A DNA stretch of 64,000 bases, taken from positions 32,003-96,002 of the forward strand of contig NZ_JAAZTU010000016.1 in NCBI RefSeq assembly GCF_012395185.1, in the 5' to 3' direction. Position 1 is the stretch's first letter, and every line of letters starts with the position of its first letter. A model generated the notes under the pieces. That model was not told where the DNA came from and ran no database searches. It saw nothing but the letters and a program-made list of their open reading frames with translations. The translations under genes and the position numbers were made by a program. Of the stretch, positions 41,942 to 52,820 are shown piece after piece. The DNA is from Vibrio aestuarianus. GTDB taxonomy: Bacteria > Pseudomonadota > Gammaproteobacteria > Enterobacterales > Vibrionaceae.

Positions 41942-42487
41942 GTGAAGTTGTTTTTTGCCTCTGATTTGCACGGTTCACTACCTGCAACCGAAGCCATGCT
42001 AGCCTTATTTGAGCAATCAGATGCTCAAACCTTAGTATTACTTGGCGATATCCTAAATCATGGCCCTCGTAATCCTATCCCTGAAGGTTATAATCCCGTA
42101 GCGGTTGCGGAGCGACTCAATAAGTACGCCGATAGCATTGTTGCGGTTAGAGGAAACTGTGATAGTGAAGTTGATCAGATGCTGCTCAAGTTTCCAATGA
42201 TGATGGATTACGCTTGGGTATTACTTGAGTCTGGAGTGCGCTTTTTTATCACTCATGGTCATCTTTATAACGCACAACAGATGCCACTGCTCAAAAATGG
42301 GGATGTACTGATTCATGGACATACCCATATTCCAACGGCAGAGCCACTAAACCAAGTGTTTATCATGAACCCAGGCTCTGTCACTTTCCCGCGCAACAAT
42401 TTCCCACCAAGCTATGCCATATATAGCGAAGGCTTATTTCAGGTATTAGGATTGAATGGCGAATTGATTGTTAAAAATTCAATCTAA
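41942..42487 (+). CDS. yfcE: Phosphodiesterase YfcE
   Basis: The 181-residue calcineurin-type metallophosphoesterase shows the metal-ligand motifs DLHGS, LLGDILNHG, VRGNCDSE, THGHLYN and IHGHTHIP. E. coli YfcE hydrolyses phosphodiester model substrates; its physiological substrate is unknown. The start is a GTG at 41942 that follows GGAGATATA; the sequence KLFFASDLHGS begins at codon two. It stands between the DUF1538 operon and an Rdx-type gene, with no visible terminator before it. Confidence 0.95.
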   Translation: MKLFFASDLHGSLPATEAMLALFEQSDAQTLVLLGDILNHGPRNPIPEGYNPVAVAERLNKYADSIVAVRGNCDSEVDQMLLKFPMMMDYAWVLLESGVRFFITHGHLYNAQQMPLLKNGDVLIHGHTHIPTAEPLNQVFIMNPGSVTFPRNNFPPSYAIYSEGLFQVLGLNGELIVKNSI

Positions 42488-42503
42488 TGTACCAGTGAGG
42501 CCA

Positions 42504-42785
42504 TTATTTATTGTCGGAATGCCCAAGATCTCTTTCAGGAGCAACAATATCTCTTACTCGTTGTTTGAGCACTTTTGCTTCTGGAAAACCACCATCTTGT
42601 TTGCGTTCCCAAATAATTTTCTGGTTGCAAATTATTTCAAATCGTCCGCCAGTATCTGGATGTAAACTCACGGAATCAATCTCTTCACTAAAAGTATGTA
42701 GTAACTCTTGGCTTAGCCATGCTGCTCGTAGCATCCAATTGCACTGACGACAGTAGTGGATGTGAATCGTTGCTTTATGCATCAT
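42504..42785 (-). CDS. SelW/SelT/SelH-like Rdx family protein
   Basis: This 93-residue protein carries a thioredoxin-like YCRQCNWMLRAAWLSQELL segment with a CxxC redox motif at C12 and C15, where selenoprotein W has CxxU. It has the following PDTGGRFEI beta hairpin and GGFPEAKVLKQRVRD typical of the Rdx family. A good ribosome binding site (AAGGACA) precedes it. The function is unknown; bacterial relatives are presumed thiol-redox proteins. It is convergent with yfcE. Confidence 0.9.
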   Translation of the reverse strand: MMHKATIHIHYCRQCNWMLRAAWLSQELLHTFSEEIDSVSLHPDTGGRFEIICNQKIIWERKQDGGFPEAKVLKQRVRDIVAPERDLGHSDNK

Positions 42786-42809
42786 TGTCCTTTTTGGGTA
42801 TTCAATAAA

Positions 42810-42852
42810 CGAAAGGCGGTTTTTACGCTATGTACCAAATAGCCGCCTTTCG
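42810..42852 (-). terminator. Hairpin beyond toxS
   Basis: CGAAAGGCGG pairs with CCGCCTTTCG around a 23-base loop. It follows the toxS stop on the minus strand. The T tract is partial. Confidence 0.6.
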
Positions 42853-42876
42853 CTTGGTTGGTTGGGGGGGCTAGTA

Positions 42877-43392
42877 TCAGTTGGTAAACAGAACCGTTGA
42901 CCCATGACTGAGGCTGGTAAGCAGCAATGTTTTCTCGTTTACAACGTCGATACGTCGACTTTGTTGAGCATCCATCTTGAAGAATTGTGTAATTAACTCG
43001 AGCTGCTCAGGGGTAAAGTCTTTACTTTGAGTAGAGGTAATATCTTTAAATTCTGAGGGTGAGATTAGCAGGTAGCTGTCACTGACATCCCATTCGCCTG
43101 TTTCTGAAATGCTAATCCGACTTTCACTTTCTGAGCCAGTAGCAAATAATAAAATGTTAGACATTCTAATATAGCTACCATTTGGTAGATATTTTACATT
43201 AGACGTGACATCAACACGGCGCAGTGTACTGACGGAATCACTTCGTACGCTTGGCCTAATCACCGTCGTCATTTTTGATTGCCACTCTTGGGAAGTAAGG
43301 GTTTGCTCAGTTTTAATATCACTGTCCCAGTAGATCCAAGCGCTAAAGATAGCTGAAACTACCAAGATAATTGTTGCGATTTTCTGGTTCAT
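42877..43392 (-). CDS. toxS: ToxS, periplasmic partner of ToxR
   Basis: ToxS stabilises ToxR and enhances its activity in the periplasm. The 171-residue protein has an N-terminal membrane anchor (IATIILVVSAIFSAWIYW) and a periplasmic domain with the conserved SQEWQSKM, RRVDVTSNVKYLPNGSYIRMS and LSHGSTVLF segments. I placed the start at the ATG at 43392, since AAGG lies eight bases before it; another ATG is six bases upstream. It lies about ten bases after the toxR stop, and the pair is surely co-transcribed. Confidence 0.96.
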   Translation of the reverse strand: MNQKIATIILVVSAIFSAWIYWDSDIKTEQTLTSQEWQSKMTTVIRPSVRSDSVSTLRRVDVTSNVKYLPNGSYIRMSNILLFATGSESESRISISETGEWDVSDSYLLISPSEFKDITSTQSKDFTPEQLELITQFFKMDAQQSRRIDVVNEKTLLLTSLSHGSTVLFTN

Positions 43393-43402
43393 CTTCATGC
43401 CC

Positions 43403-44263
43403 TTATTTACACACGTTGGTGAAATCATCTTGGTTAGCTAAAATGCGTAAGGTGATATTTTCACCAGAGAATTCAGAGCTATGGATGTAGTTCAATACCA
43501 ATTGATTATTTTGCCCACCAGTTGCAATCACTTCTTTTGGTGCTAGCTCACCAGTATGTGACTTATTGTATTTTTTGACACATTTCTCAATAGAAGGCAG
43601 CCAGTTAGTCAAGTCAGGATGATTAATTGGTGTATTCACGACAATATTATTGTAGACAGCCAATTGCCTAAATTTAGAATGGCTAGGGCTGGTTAAGAGC
43701 AGAGCCAATATGGGCAATAAAATAGCAACCACTAACATCAATTTACTTCGTATGGTTAGCTTTTGTTTGTTGACCTTAACATTAGGTGGGATAGTCGCAT
43801 TAGGGATGAACTCTTCGCTGGGAGTGGGGTTCCCCGTAACGATAATAGAATCAGCTTCGAATTCTTCCACTTCAGCGCTCTCTTGTTGCTCGACCACCGG
43901 TTCTTTGTGAGAATTTGGCAATGAACGCGAAATAGAAGCAATCATCTGATAACCACGCTTTGGAACAGTTTTCACGAACTCTGGTGATTTTGTTGAGTCT
44001 TTTAACATTTTTCGCAGTGTCGAAATCGCTTGCGTTAAGCTTGAGTCGTCGACTTCAAAGCCTTGGTCTCGCCAAACAAACTCATGTAACTCATGTCGAG
44101 TAATCACTTCATTCGGTCTTTCACAGAGTAGCAGCAGAATACGGCTTTCATTACTGCCGAGCCGAACCATTTCGCTATCATTTTCTTGATCAATAAGAGA
44201 GTTGCTGTTGGGGTCAAAGGTGAATCTTTCAGCAAGTATATATTTTGTACCTATGTTACTCAT
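43403..44263 (-). CDS. toxR: ToxR transmembrane transcriptional regulator
   Basis: ToxR is a membrane-bound regulator of porins and, in V. cholerae, virulence. The 286-residue protein has an OmpR-type winged helix at about 15-110 (SRILLLLCERPNEVITRHELHEFVW and SSLTQAISTLRKMLKDS, in parts), a variable acidic linker (about 125-165), one membrane helix (about 175-191) and a periplasmic domain with C228 and C285, the disulfide-forming pair that responds to envelope redox state. The gene is divergent from htpG and coupled to toxS. The linker is the region that varies between Vibrio species, so it is useful for species identification. Confidence 0.97.
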   Translation of the reverse strand: MSNIGTKYILAERFTFDPNSNSLIDQENDSEMVRLGSNESRILLLLCERPNEVITRHELHEFVWRDQGFEVDDSSLTQAISTLRKMLKDSTKSPEFVKTVPKRGYQMIASISRSLPNSHKEPVVEQQESAEVEEFEADSIIVTGNPTPSEEFIPNATIPPNVKVNKQKLTIRSKLMLVVAILLPILALLLTSPSHSKFRQLAVYNNIVVNTPINHPDLTNWLPSIEKCVKKYNKSHTGELAPKEVIATGGQNNQLVLNYIHSSEFSGENITLRILANQDDFTNVCK

Positions 44264-44423
44264 TGTTATCTTCTTATTGTTGATATGGTGAGTAGTTCAT
44301 CAACCTAGCCAGCTTGGGGAAGCAATTGATGAAACAGTATACTAAGTTTTATTTTCTTTTATAAAAATATGGCCAAGCATAATCAAAACAAATAAAAAAA
44401 ACAGTGTTTTTATTATCTTTGAC

Positions 44424-44451
44424 CTTGATTTTACATTTGTCATCCTCATGT
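44424..44451 (+). promoter_or_regulatory. Sigma-32-like heat-shock promoter of htpG
   Basis: CTTGATT (44424-44430), 13 bases, then CCTCATGT (44444-44451) match the sigma-32 consensus CTTGAAA, 11-16 bases, CCCCATNT closely. The transcript would start about 60 bases before htpG. In relatives htpG is a heat-shock gene. It lies in the toxR-htpG divergent gap, so heat-shock transcription could affect toxR. Confidence 0.75.
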
Positions 44452-44521
44452 TACTAGCAAATCATTCTCAGTTGCACACAATGGCGTGTGTGAATAATCA
44501 CTCAGATGTTATGGAGCTAGT

Positions 44522-46429
44522 ATGAGCGAAACTGCCACAAACAATAAAGAAACTCGTGGGTTTCAGTCTGAAGTCAAGCAGTTACTTCATCTTATGATTC
44601 ACTCTCTTTACTCAAATAAAGAGATTTTCCTGCGCGAATTGATTTCGAATGCCTCTGATGCTGCGGATAAACTTCGTTTTCAAGCCTTGTCAAACCCAGA
44701 CCTATATAAAGGTGATGCAGAGCTTGGTGTTAAGCTGTCGTTTGATCAAGATGCAAACACGTTAACGCTTTCGGATAACGGCATCGGTATGAGCCGTGAG
44801 GATGTAATTGAACATCTAGGAACGATTGCTAAATCAGGCACGGCTGAATTTTTCTCTAAACTGTCTCAAGATCAATCAAAAGACTCGCAATTGATCGGCC
44901 AATTCGGGGTCGGTTTCTATTCGGCATTTATTGTTGCCGATGCGGTTACGGTACGTACTCGCGCTGCCGGCCTTGCCGCAGACCAAGCTGTACAATGGCA
45001 CTCTGCGGGGGAAGGTGATTACACGATCGAAAATATCATCAAAGAATCTCGTGGTACTGACATTATCCTGCATATGCGTGAAGAGGGTAAAGAGTTCCTA
45101 AACGAGTGGCGCCTACGTGATGTGATCAGTAAATACTCGGATCATATCGGTATTCCAGTTTCAATTCAGACTAAAGTTCGTGACGATGAAGGCAAGGAAA
45201 CCGATGAGACGCAATGGGAGCAAATCAACAAAGCTCAAGCATTGTGGACCCGTTCTAAATCTGAAATTACGGATGAAGAGTATCAAGAGTTCTATAAGCA
45301 TGTGTCTCATGACTTTGCTGATCCGCTGCTGTGGAGCCACAACCGTGTAGAAGGTAAGAACGATTATACTAGCTTGCTTTATATCCCAGCGAAAGCACCT
45401 TGGGATATGATGAACCGCGATCATAAATCAGGTTTGAAATTATACGTTCAACGTGTATTTATCATGGATGACGCGGCGCAATTTATGCCATCTTACCTGC
45501 GTTTTGTTCGCGGTTTGATTGATTCAAATGATCTGCCTTTGAACGTGTCTCGTGAGATTTTACAAGACAACAAAGTGACTCAGTCACTGCGTAATGCATG
45601 TACTAAGCGTGTCCTGACGATGCTTGAGCGCATGGCCAATAATGATGCAGATAAATATCAGTCATTCTGGAAAGAGTTTGGCTTGGTATTAAAAGAAGGT
45701 CCTGCTGAAGATATCGCTAACAAAGAAAAGATTGCCAACTTATTACGCTTCGCTTCAACGGAAGTTGACTCTGCGGAACAGACGGTTAGCTTGGCGTCCT
45801 ATGTTGAGCGTATGAAAGAGGGACAAGATAAGATCTACTACCTCACAGCAGACAGTTATGCTGCAGCGAAAAACAGCCCACACTTAGAACAGTTCAAAGC
45901 GAAAGGCATTGAAGTCATTTTAATGTTTGATCGTATCGATGAATGGCTAATGAACTACTTGACGGAGTTTGATGGTAAGCAATTCCAGGCGATTACGAAA
46001 GCAGGTTTAGATCTTAGCCAGTTTGAAGATGAAGCTGAAAAAGAAAAACATAAAGAGACGGAAGAAGAGTTTAAGTCTGTCGTTGAGCGTACCAAGCAAT
46101 ACTTGGGTGAACGTGTTAAAGAAGTTCGTACTACCTTTAAGTTGGCAACAACTCCAGCAGTAGTCGTGACTGATGACTATGAGATGGGCACGCAAATGGC
46201 TAAACTTCTTGAAGCGGCTGGTCAAGCTGTTCCTGAAGTTAAGTACATCTTTGAGCTAAACCCTGAACATGCCTTGGTTAAGCGCATGGCTGATGAAGCC
46301 GATGAGCAAGCGTTTGGTCGTTGGGTCGAAGTACTGCTTGGCCAAGCAATGCTTGCTGAGCGTGGTTCAATGGAAGACCCATCTCAATTTTTAACGGCGA
46401 TTAACCAACTTTTGACTAAGGTTGAATAA
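44522..46429 (+). CDS. htpG: Heat-shock chaperone HtpG (Hsp90)
   Basis: HtpG is the bacterial Hsp90. The 635-residue protein has the ATP-binding N-domain with [20 protein letters not shown] and [11 protein letters not shown] motifs, a middle domain including [14 protein letters not shown], and a C-terminal dimerisation domain. Length matches E. coli (624) with a small excess. It precedes adk as in E. coli and is divergent from toxR as in V. cholerae. A sigma-32-like promoter lies upstream. Confidence 0.98.
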   Translation: MSETATNNKETRGFQSEVKQLLHLMIHSLYSNKEIFLRELISNASDAADKLRFQALSNPDLYKGDAELGVKLSFDQDANTLTLSDNGIGMSREDVIEHLGTIAKSGTAEFFSKLSQDQSKDSQLIGQFGVGFYSAFIVADAVTVRTRAAGLAADQAVQWHSAGEGDYTIENIIKESRGTDIILHMREEGKEFLNEWRLRDVISKYSDHIGIPVSIQTKVRDDEGKETDETQWEQINKAQALWTRSKSEITDEEYQEFYKHVSHDFADPLLWSHNRVEGKNDYTSLLYIPAKAPWDMMNRDHKSGLKLYVQRVFIMDDAAQFMPSYLRFVRGLIDSNDLPLNVSREILQDNKVTQSLRNACTKRVLTMLERMANNDADKYQSFWKEFGLVLKEGPAEDIANKEKIANLLRFASTEVDSAEQTVSLASYVERMKEGQDKIYYLTADSYAAAKNSPHLEQFKAKGIEVILMFDRIDEWLMNYLTEFDGKQFQAITKAGLDLSQFEDEAEKEKHKETEEEFKSVVERTKQYLGERVKEVRTTFKLATTPAVVVTDDYEMGTQMAKLLEAAGQAVPEVKYIFELNPEHALVKRMADEADEQAFGRWVEVLLGQAMLAERGSMEDPSQFLTAINQLLTKVE

Positions 46430-46442
46430 CCGTTAAATCAAC

Positions 46443-46468
46443 AAAAAGCTCGCATATGCGAGCTTTTT
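46443..46468. terminator. Perfect palindromic terminator after htpG
   Basis: A 26-base perfect palindrome begins with five As and ends with five Ts, 13 bases after the htpG stop. Confidence 0.92.
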
Positions 46469-47440
<972 letters not shown>

Positions 47441-47479
47441 TTGGCTAAGTACTGATTATCTAACTTTGTTATAGTGAAG

Positions 47480-47505
47480 GCGACCTAGATAGGTCGCTTT
47501 TTTTA
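47480..47505 (+). terminator. Rho-independent terminator of adk
   Basis: GCGACCT pairs with AGGTCGC across a 4-base loop and is followed by eight Ts. Confidence 0.95.
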
Positions 47506-47557
47506 TGAACTTTCTAGTCATGGATTCGTATTCAACAGACTACAGTAAAATAGATGA

Positions 47558-48523
47558 ATGGAAGTTATGCAAAATAATAAACGACAAGGGGTATTACTGG
47601 TTAATTTAGGTACTCCAGATGCACCTACAACTCCTGCGATTAAACGCTTCTTAGGTCAGTTTTTACACGATCATCGTGTCGTCGATATGAGTCGATGGAT
47701 ATGGTGCCCAGTGTTACATGGCATCATTTTACCGATCCGTTCACCTAAAGTTGCGAAACTCTATCAGTCAGTGTGGATGGATGAAGGTTCACCACTGATG
47801 GTTTATTCACAACGTCAAGCCAAACGTTTAGCTGAGCGTATAGCCATGCCTGTCGAATTAGGGATGACCTATGGCTCTCCAAGTTTGTTAGATGGTGTTA
47901 AATCTCTATTAGAGCAAGACGTTGAAGAGATTATCGTATTGCCACTTTATCCTCAATATTCCGGCACAACCACAGCAGCGGTTTTTGATGGCTTAGCCAA
48001 AGTGATGAAAAATATCCCGGTGACACCAAACTTACACTTTGTGCGAGATTATCATGATCATCCACTTTATATTCGGGCGTTAGCGGACAAAGTTCGCCAA
48101 TCTTGGAAGGAGAATGGACAAGGAGATTACCTGCTTTGTTCTTATCATGGTATTCCTAAACGTTACGCTGATAATGGTGATATTTATCCGCAGCACTGCG
48201 AGCGCACAACGCAGCTCTTGGGGCAAGAATTAGGCCTAAATTTGCAACAAATAGGGATGTCTTATCAATCGATATTTGGCCGTGAAGAGTGGTTGCAACC
48301 TTATACAGATAAGACCTTAGAGGCTTTACCTAAACGTGGTGTGAAAAGTTTGGATATCATTACCCCGGCATTCTCGGTGGACTGTTTAGAAACCTTAGAG
48401 GAAATATCGGAGCAGGGTAAAGAAACCTTTATCCATGCTGGTGGAGAATCATTTACTTATATTGAATGCCTAAATGACTCAGAGATGCATATTGATATGA
48501 TGGCTTGTCTTATTGCGCGCTGA
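47558..48523 (+). CDS. hemH: Ferrochelatase
   Basis: Ferrochelatase inserts iron into protoporphyrin IX in the last step of haem synthesis. The 321-residue protein has [15 protein letters not shown], the catalytic histidine region ([14 protein letters not shown], near residue 200), and [15 protein letters not shown]. Two in-frame starts, at residue 1 or residue 4, cannot be separated: the first has no good ribosome binding site, and the second has GGAAG only two bases before it. It lies downstream of adk as in E. coli. Confidence 0.97.
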   Translation: MEVMQNNKRQGVLLVNLGTPDAPTTPAIKRFLGQFLHDHRVVDMSRWIWCPVLHGIILPIRSPKVAKLYQSVWMDEGSPLMVYSQRQAKRLAERIAMPVELGMTYGSPSLLDGVKSLLEQDVEEIIVLPLYPQYSGTTTAAVFDGLAKVMKNIPVTPNLHFVRDYHDHPLYIRALADKVRQSWKENGQGDYLLCSYHGIPKRYADNGDIYPQHCERTTQLLGQELGLNLQQIGMSYQSIFGREEWLQPYTDKTLEALPKRGVKSLDIITPAFSVDCLETLEEISEQGKETFIHAGGESFTYIECLNDSEMHIDMMACLIAR

Positions 48524-48566
48524 TTTGAATACCATTCAACCTCAGTTCGGGTTATTTAGATTGAAC

Positions 48567-48596
48567 AAAAACGGTCACAATAGTGTGACCGTTTTT
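48567..48596. terminator. Bidirectional terminator between hemH and the POT gene
   Basis: A 13-bp stem (48567-48579 with 48584-48596) with a 4-base loop has As on the left and Ts on the right. It serves both convergent genes. Confidence 0.94.
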
Positions 48597-48645
48597 CGTT
48601 ATTATCCCTGAATTACCACCCTTAAGCTTGGTGGTATATTTGAAG

Positions 48646-50034
48646 CTAAACTAACTGAGCTTGCTGCTCTTCAATTTCTTCAGCGTGGCTTGCCGTTGTT
48701 TCAGCACCGTGCATCCAACGAACAAGCGTGTTTGAGAACAACATCAGAATGATGCCACTGATAATTGCGGTTACTGCAATACCGCTGAATATAGCCATTG
48801 CACCAAGCTCACCAACGTGAGAGCCAACGTAACCTGCTACATAATTCGCGATTGCGTTACAACCGAACCATGCCCCCATCATTAATGAAGCAAGACGTAG
48901 TGGCGCTAGCTTAGTGACAAGTGATAGGCCGATTGGAGAGAGACACAGTTCACCCAAGGTATGGAAGAAAAATGCACCGACAAGCCAAAGCATTGATGTT
49001 TTCACGGCAGTGTCACCACCTTGTTCCATAACCGCGCCAACCATGCAAAGGAAGCCCAGGGCTAAGAAGAACATCGCCAATGCAAACTTCGCTGGTGAGT
49101 TTGGCTCACGTTTACCCAGTTTTACCCATAGAACGGCTAATACAGGTGCAAGAGTAATAATGAAGAATGGGTTGAGCGATTGGAACCATGCAGAAGGTAC
49201 TTCAAAACCACCAATCATACGATCAGTGTATTGCTGCGTATAGATGTTCATTAGACCACCAGCTTGCTCGAAACCCGCCCAGAAAACGATAGTAAACAAA
49301 CTCATCACAAGGATAACCTTGATACGATCTACTTCTTCTTTTGTTAAAGACTCTTTGCTTGCTGATTTTTTAAGCTTGAGATCACGCTTGGCTGCTGGCT
49401 CACGACCAATATCACCAAGCCATGATTGTGCCATTGTCATTTGCATGACCAAGCTGATAAGCATACCAATACCCGCGACAACGAAACCGGCTTTCCAACC
49501 AAATGAGTTGGTCACAGAACCTGAAATCACACCGGCCAGCAACGCTCCTAAGTTAATACCCATATAGAAGATAGTAAATGCGCCATCACGACGATTATCG
49601 CCTTCATTATATAAGTCACCAACCATTGTTGAGATATTTGGCTTAAATAGACCGTTACCACAGATAAGAAGCGCAAGACCTAAATAGAAAGTATGAAGAG
49701 AACCAAGGCCTAGTGCATCAGCAGGTAGTGCTAGCGTAAATTGGCCGATAGCCATTAACGCACCACCAATAAGAATTGAACGGCGTTGCCCAAGGTAGTT
49801 ATCTGCAAGGTAACCACCAATGAGTGGTGTGATGTAGACAAGTCCAGTATAGGTGCCATAAAGATCTAGGGCATCTTTAGTCGACCAGCCAAGACCACCA
49901 TTCATCGTCGCGTCTGTTAGATAAAGGACTAGGATAGCGCGCATGGCATAGTAGGAAAATCGTTCCCAAAGCTCTGTGCCGAAAAGTAAAAATAGGCCTC
50001 TTGGATGACCAAAGTATTGATGTTGGTTTGTCAT
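48646..50034 (-). CDS. POT-family oligopeptide:proton symporter
   Basis: This 462-residue MFS protein has 12 or more predicted membrane helices and the POT signatures ELWERFSYYAMRAIL (an ExxERFxYY motif, near residue 20), ADNYLGQRR and the FTIFYMGINLGALLAG segment. Peptide transporters such as DtpA and DtpB import di- and tripeptides with protons. The substrate range cannot be judged here. The last 25 residues are hydrophilic and glutamate-rich. A long 5' region separates it from rfaH. Confidence 0.93.
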   Translation of the reverse strand: MTNQHQYFGHPRGLFLLFGTELWERFSYYAMRAILVLYLTDATMNGGLGWSTKDALDLYGTYTGLVYITPLIGGYLADNYLGQRRSILIGGALMAIGQFTLALPADALGLGSLHTFYLGLALLICGNGLFKPNISTMVGDLYNEGDNRRDGAFTIFYMGINLGALLAGVISGSVTNSFGWKAGFVVAGIGMLISLVMQMTMAQSWLGDIGREPAAKRDLKLKKSASKESLTKEEVDRIKVILVMSLFTIVFWAGFEQAGGLMNIYTQQYTDRMIGGFEVPSAWFQSLNPFFIITLAPVLAVLWVKLGKREPNSPAKFALAMFFLALGFLCMVGAVMEQGGDTAVKTSMLWLVGAFFFHTLGELCLSPIGLSLVTKLAPLRLASLMMGAWFGCNAIANYVAGYVGSHVGELGAMAIFSGIAVTAIISGIILMLFSNTLVRWMHGAETTASHAEEIEEQQAQLV

Positions 50035-50340
50035 AAGTTTTTTTAGTTTTATAGATTAAAAAAATTGTGGGTTAGATATACATGGGCTTTTATCGTATCG
50101 CAATTAGTAAAAAGCAGACGATTATGCTGGGTGGTTGGTTAAGTTATTGTTCTTTAAATGATATCACCACTATTTTAGGGCGGTTTTTACGTGCCGCAAA
50201 CTTACCTTTCAATATTGGTAGGTGATTTTTACCTTTTTCGAACAAATGGAGGTGTTGTTTGTGGCCTGGTGATTTGTCGTTTATTGCGATGCACTATAGT
50301 GTTAGGATCCTCAGAAAATAGAGCAGTAGCTAGGAATAAA
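50035..50340. other. Non-coding region between the POT gene and rfaH
   Basis: An open frame runs into rfaH from upstream, but its codons do not look coding. The region should hold divergent promoters. A small dyad near 50202-50224 (TTACC, GGTAG) is not compelling. Confidence 0.5.
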
Positions 50341-50838
50341 ATGAAACGTTGGTATTTGCTGTATTGCAAACGAGGTGACCAATCACGAGCTAAGATGCAT
50401 CTTGAAAATCAGGGTGTCGAATGCTTTTACCCAGAGATTGAAATTGAGAAAATCCTCAGGGGAAAGCGTCAAAAAGTGAAAGAGCCACTTTTTCCCTCAT
50501 ACATGTTTGTCAGGTTTGATTTTGAAAAAGGGCCAACCTTTACTTCAGTACGTTCTACACGTGGTGTTGTTGACTTCGTACGTTTTGGGGCGCAGCCCAA
50601 AGAATTAGAAGGGGATCTTGTCTATCAGTTGAAGGTACTTGAGCAGCATGAGAGCTCAGCTTCGGCTCAAAATATTCCCGAGAAAGGACAGGTTGTTAGG
50701 GTTAAAGGGGGGCAGTTTTCAGGTATTGATGCCATTTATCAAGAATCTGATGGCGAGACGCGTTCCATTATGTTGGTTAAAATGATTAGCCAGACAATAC
50801 CGATGAGCATTGATAACAAGCACTTAGAACTGGATTAG
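50341..50838 (+). CDS. rfaH: Transcription antitermination factor RfaH
   Basis: RfaH is a NusG paralogue that binds ops-paused RNA polymerase and promotes long surface-polysaccharide operons. The 165-residue product starts at the ATG at 50341, MKRWYLLYCKRGDQSRAKMHLENQGVECFYPE, after an AGGAAT. It has the NusG N-terminal domain with PLFPSYMFVRFDF and a C-terminal KOW domain (about 108-165). No polysaccharide operon is in this window. Confidence 0.96.
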   Translation: MKRWYLLYCKRGDQSRAKMHLENQGVECFYPEIEIEKILRGKRQKVKEPLFPSYMFVRFDFEKGPTFTSVRSTRGVVDFVRFGAQPKELEGDLVYQLKVLEQHESSASAQNIPEKGQVVRVKGGQFSGIDAIYQESDGETRSIMLVKMISQTIPMSIDNKHLELD

Positions 50839-50865
50839 ATGGTTTATTCTTTTACGGTTTAATAG

Positions 50866-50890
50866 AAAAAGGCGCATCTAGCGCCTTTTT
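50866..50890. terminator. Bidirectional terminator between rfaH and asnB
   Basis: AAAAAGGCGC pairs with GCGCCTTTTT across a 5-base loop, 28 bases after the rfaH stop and facing asnB. Confidence 0.94.
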
Positions 50891-50915
50891 CATTGGTCAT
50901 AGATGAACTTGTAAA

Positions 50916-52580
50916 TCAATAGGCTTCGTTATGAACGGCTTTAACAGCACGGCCAGATGGGTCAATACAGTTTTTAAATGACTCATCCCACTCAATCGCT
51001 TTTGCTGAAGAGCAGGCAACTGATGGGCCACCAGGTACACATCGTGCCGCTGACTCAAGAGGGAATAACTCCTCAAAAATTTCTCGGTATACGTAGCCTT
51101 CTTTAGTGCTTGGCGTATTGTAAGGGAAGCGGTACTGTGCGGTTTCCATCTGCTGATCGGTCACTTTTTCTTCCGCTACAGATTTTAATGTATCAATCCA
51201 GCTGTAACCTACACCATCAGAGAACTGCTCTTTTTGACGCCATGCGATAGCTTCAGGTAAATAGTGTTCAAAGCATTCACGTAAAATGTGCTTCTCCATC
51301 TTACCATTGCCACACATTTTGTCGGCTGGGTTTAAACGCATCGCTACATCAATAAATTCTTTGTCTAGGAATGGAACTCGGCCTTCAACGCCCCAAGCAG
51401 CAAGGGATTTATTAGCGCGCGCGCAGTCAAACATATTTAGTGCAAGGAGTTTGCGAACCGTTTCTTCATGAAACTCTTGCGCGTTTGGCGCTTTATGGAA
51501 ATATAAGTATCCGCCGAATATTTCATCAGCGCCTTCGCCTGACAGAACCATTTTGATGCCCATTGCTTTTATCTTACGTCCCATCAAGTACATTGGTGTT
51601 GAGGCGCGAATAGTGGTGACATCGTAAGTTTCAATGTGATAAATCACATCACGAATAGCATCCAATCCTTCTTGAATGGTATAGGTCATTTCATGGTGTA
51701 CAGTACCAATCTGATTGGCAACTTCGCGTGCTGCTTTAAGATCAGGAGCGCCTTCTAAACCAACCGCGAACGAATGAAGTTGCGGCCACCAAGCTTCTGT
51801 TTGTTCGTCATCTTCAATGCGCATAGCGGCGAAGCGTTTAGCAACTGCCGAAGTAATCGATGAATCTAAACCACCAGAAAGTAATACACCATAAGGTACA
51901 TCGGTCATCAATTGACGTTTAACGGCGGCCTCTAGTGCTTGAGTCAGTTCTTCTTTACTTGTGCTATTACCTTGCACGGCAGCATATTCATTCCAGTCAC
52001 GGATATAGTAGCGTTGCGGCTCGGCATCTTGAGAGCGGTAGTAGCTGCCAGGAGGAAACTCGCTGATAGTTTTACATACAGGTACTAGCGCTTTCATTTC
52101 TGAGGCAACATAGTAGTTTCCATTCTCATCATAGCCTTGATAAAGCGGGATAATACCAATGTGATCTCGGCCCACTAGATACTGATCTTTTTCTTCATCA
52201 TAAAGAACAAAAGCAAAGATACCGTTAAGCTCTTCAAGGAGATCGGCGCCCATTTCTTCATAGAGAGCAAGGATGACTTCGCAATCTGAATCGGTCTGAA
52301 AGTCATATTTTCCTTCGTAGCGAGCGCGAATTTCTTTGTGGTTATAAATTTCCCCGTTCACGGCAAGGATGTGTTTTTTGTTTGGGCTGTATAAGGGTTG
52401 AGCACCACTATTTAAGCCAACGATGGCGAGACGCTCATGCGCTAAAATCGCTTTATCAGAGGCGTAAATACCTGACCAGTCTGGGCCTCTGTGGCGTAAT
52501 TTTTTAGACATTTCTAGGGCTATTGGGCGTAAAGCCGCAGCATCACTTTTAATATCGAGAATGCCAAAGATAGAACACAT
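50916..52580 (-). CDS. asnB: Asparagine synthase B (glutamine-hydrolysing)
   Basis: AsnB makes asparagine from aspartate, glutamine and ATP. The 554-residue protein has the N-terminal nucleophile Cys2 (MCSIFGILDIK), an N-terminal glutaminase domain of about 200 residues, and a C-terminal synthetase domain with the pyrophosphate-binding SGGLDSSITSAV motif near residue 232. Length equals E. coli AsnB. The nag genes lie not far upstream, as in E. coli. Confidence 0.97.
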   Translation of the reverse strand: MCSIFGILDIKSDAAALRPIALEMSKKLRHRGPDWSGIYASDKAILAHERLAIVGLNSGAQPLYSPNKKHILAVNGEIYNHKEIRARYEGKYDFQTDSDCEVILALYEEMGADLLEELNGIFAFVLYDEEKDQYLVGRDHIGIIPLYQGYDENGNYYVASEMKALVPVCKTISEFPPGSYYRSQDAEPQRYYIRDWNEYAAVQGNSTSKEELTQALEAAVKRQLMTDVPYGVLLSGGLDSSITSAVAKRFAAMRIEDDEQTEAWWPQLHSFAVGLEGAPDLKAAREVANQIGTVHHEMTYTIQEGLDAIRDVIYHIETYDVTTIRASTPMYLMGRKIKAMGIKMVLSGEGADEIFGGYLYFHKAPNAQEFHEETVRKLLALNMFDCARANKSLAAWGVEGRVPFLDKEFIDVAMRLNPADKMCGNGKMEKHILRECFEHYLPEAIAWRQKEQFSDGVGYSWIDTLKSVAEEKVTDQQMETAQYRFPYNTPSTKEGYVYREIFEELFPLESAARCVPGGPSVACSSAKAIEWDESFKNCIDPSGRAVKAVHNEAY

Positions 52581-52820
52581 ACAACTTCCTTTTTGATAAT
52601 TTTTAACCTGTTGACTTTAATTTGCCATTTCGATTAAAAAATGCAACCAAATATTATGGAAATTATCTTTTTATTTGCTTGTTGGTGAATGCTGTTCAAT
52701 AAATTGTTATTTTTGATGAATGGTATCTATTTTTTGGCGTTTGAATGAGCAGAAATGAAATTTTGCGGATATAGAACCCAGATAAGAGCGCTGATAGCTT
52801 TTATCTGGGCGTTGATAATA

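Noticed and set aside
50191..50340. Upstream extension of rfaH by 50 codons
   Set aside because: The extended N-terminus is cysteine-rich and unlike RfaH, while MKRWYLLYCK at 50341 matches the family and has a ribosome binding site.
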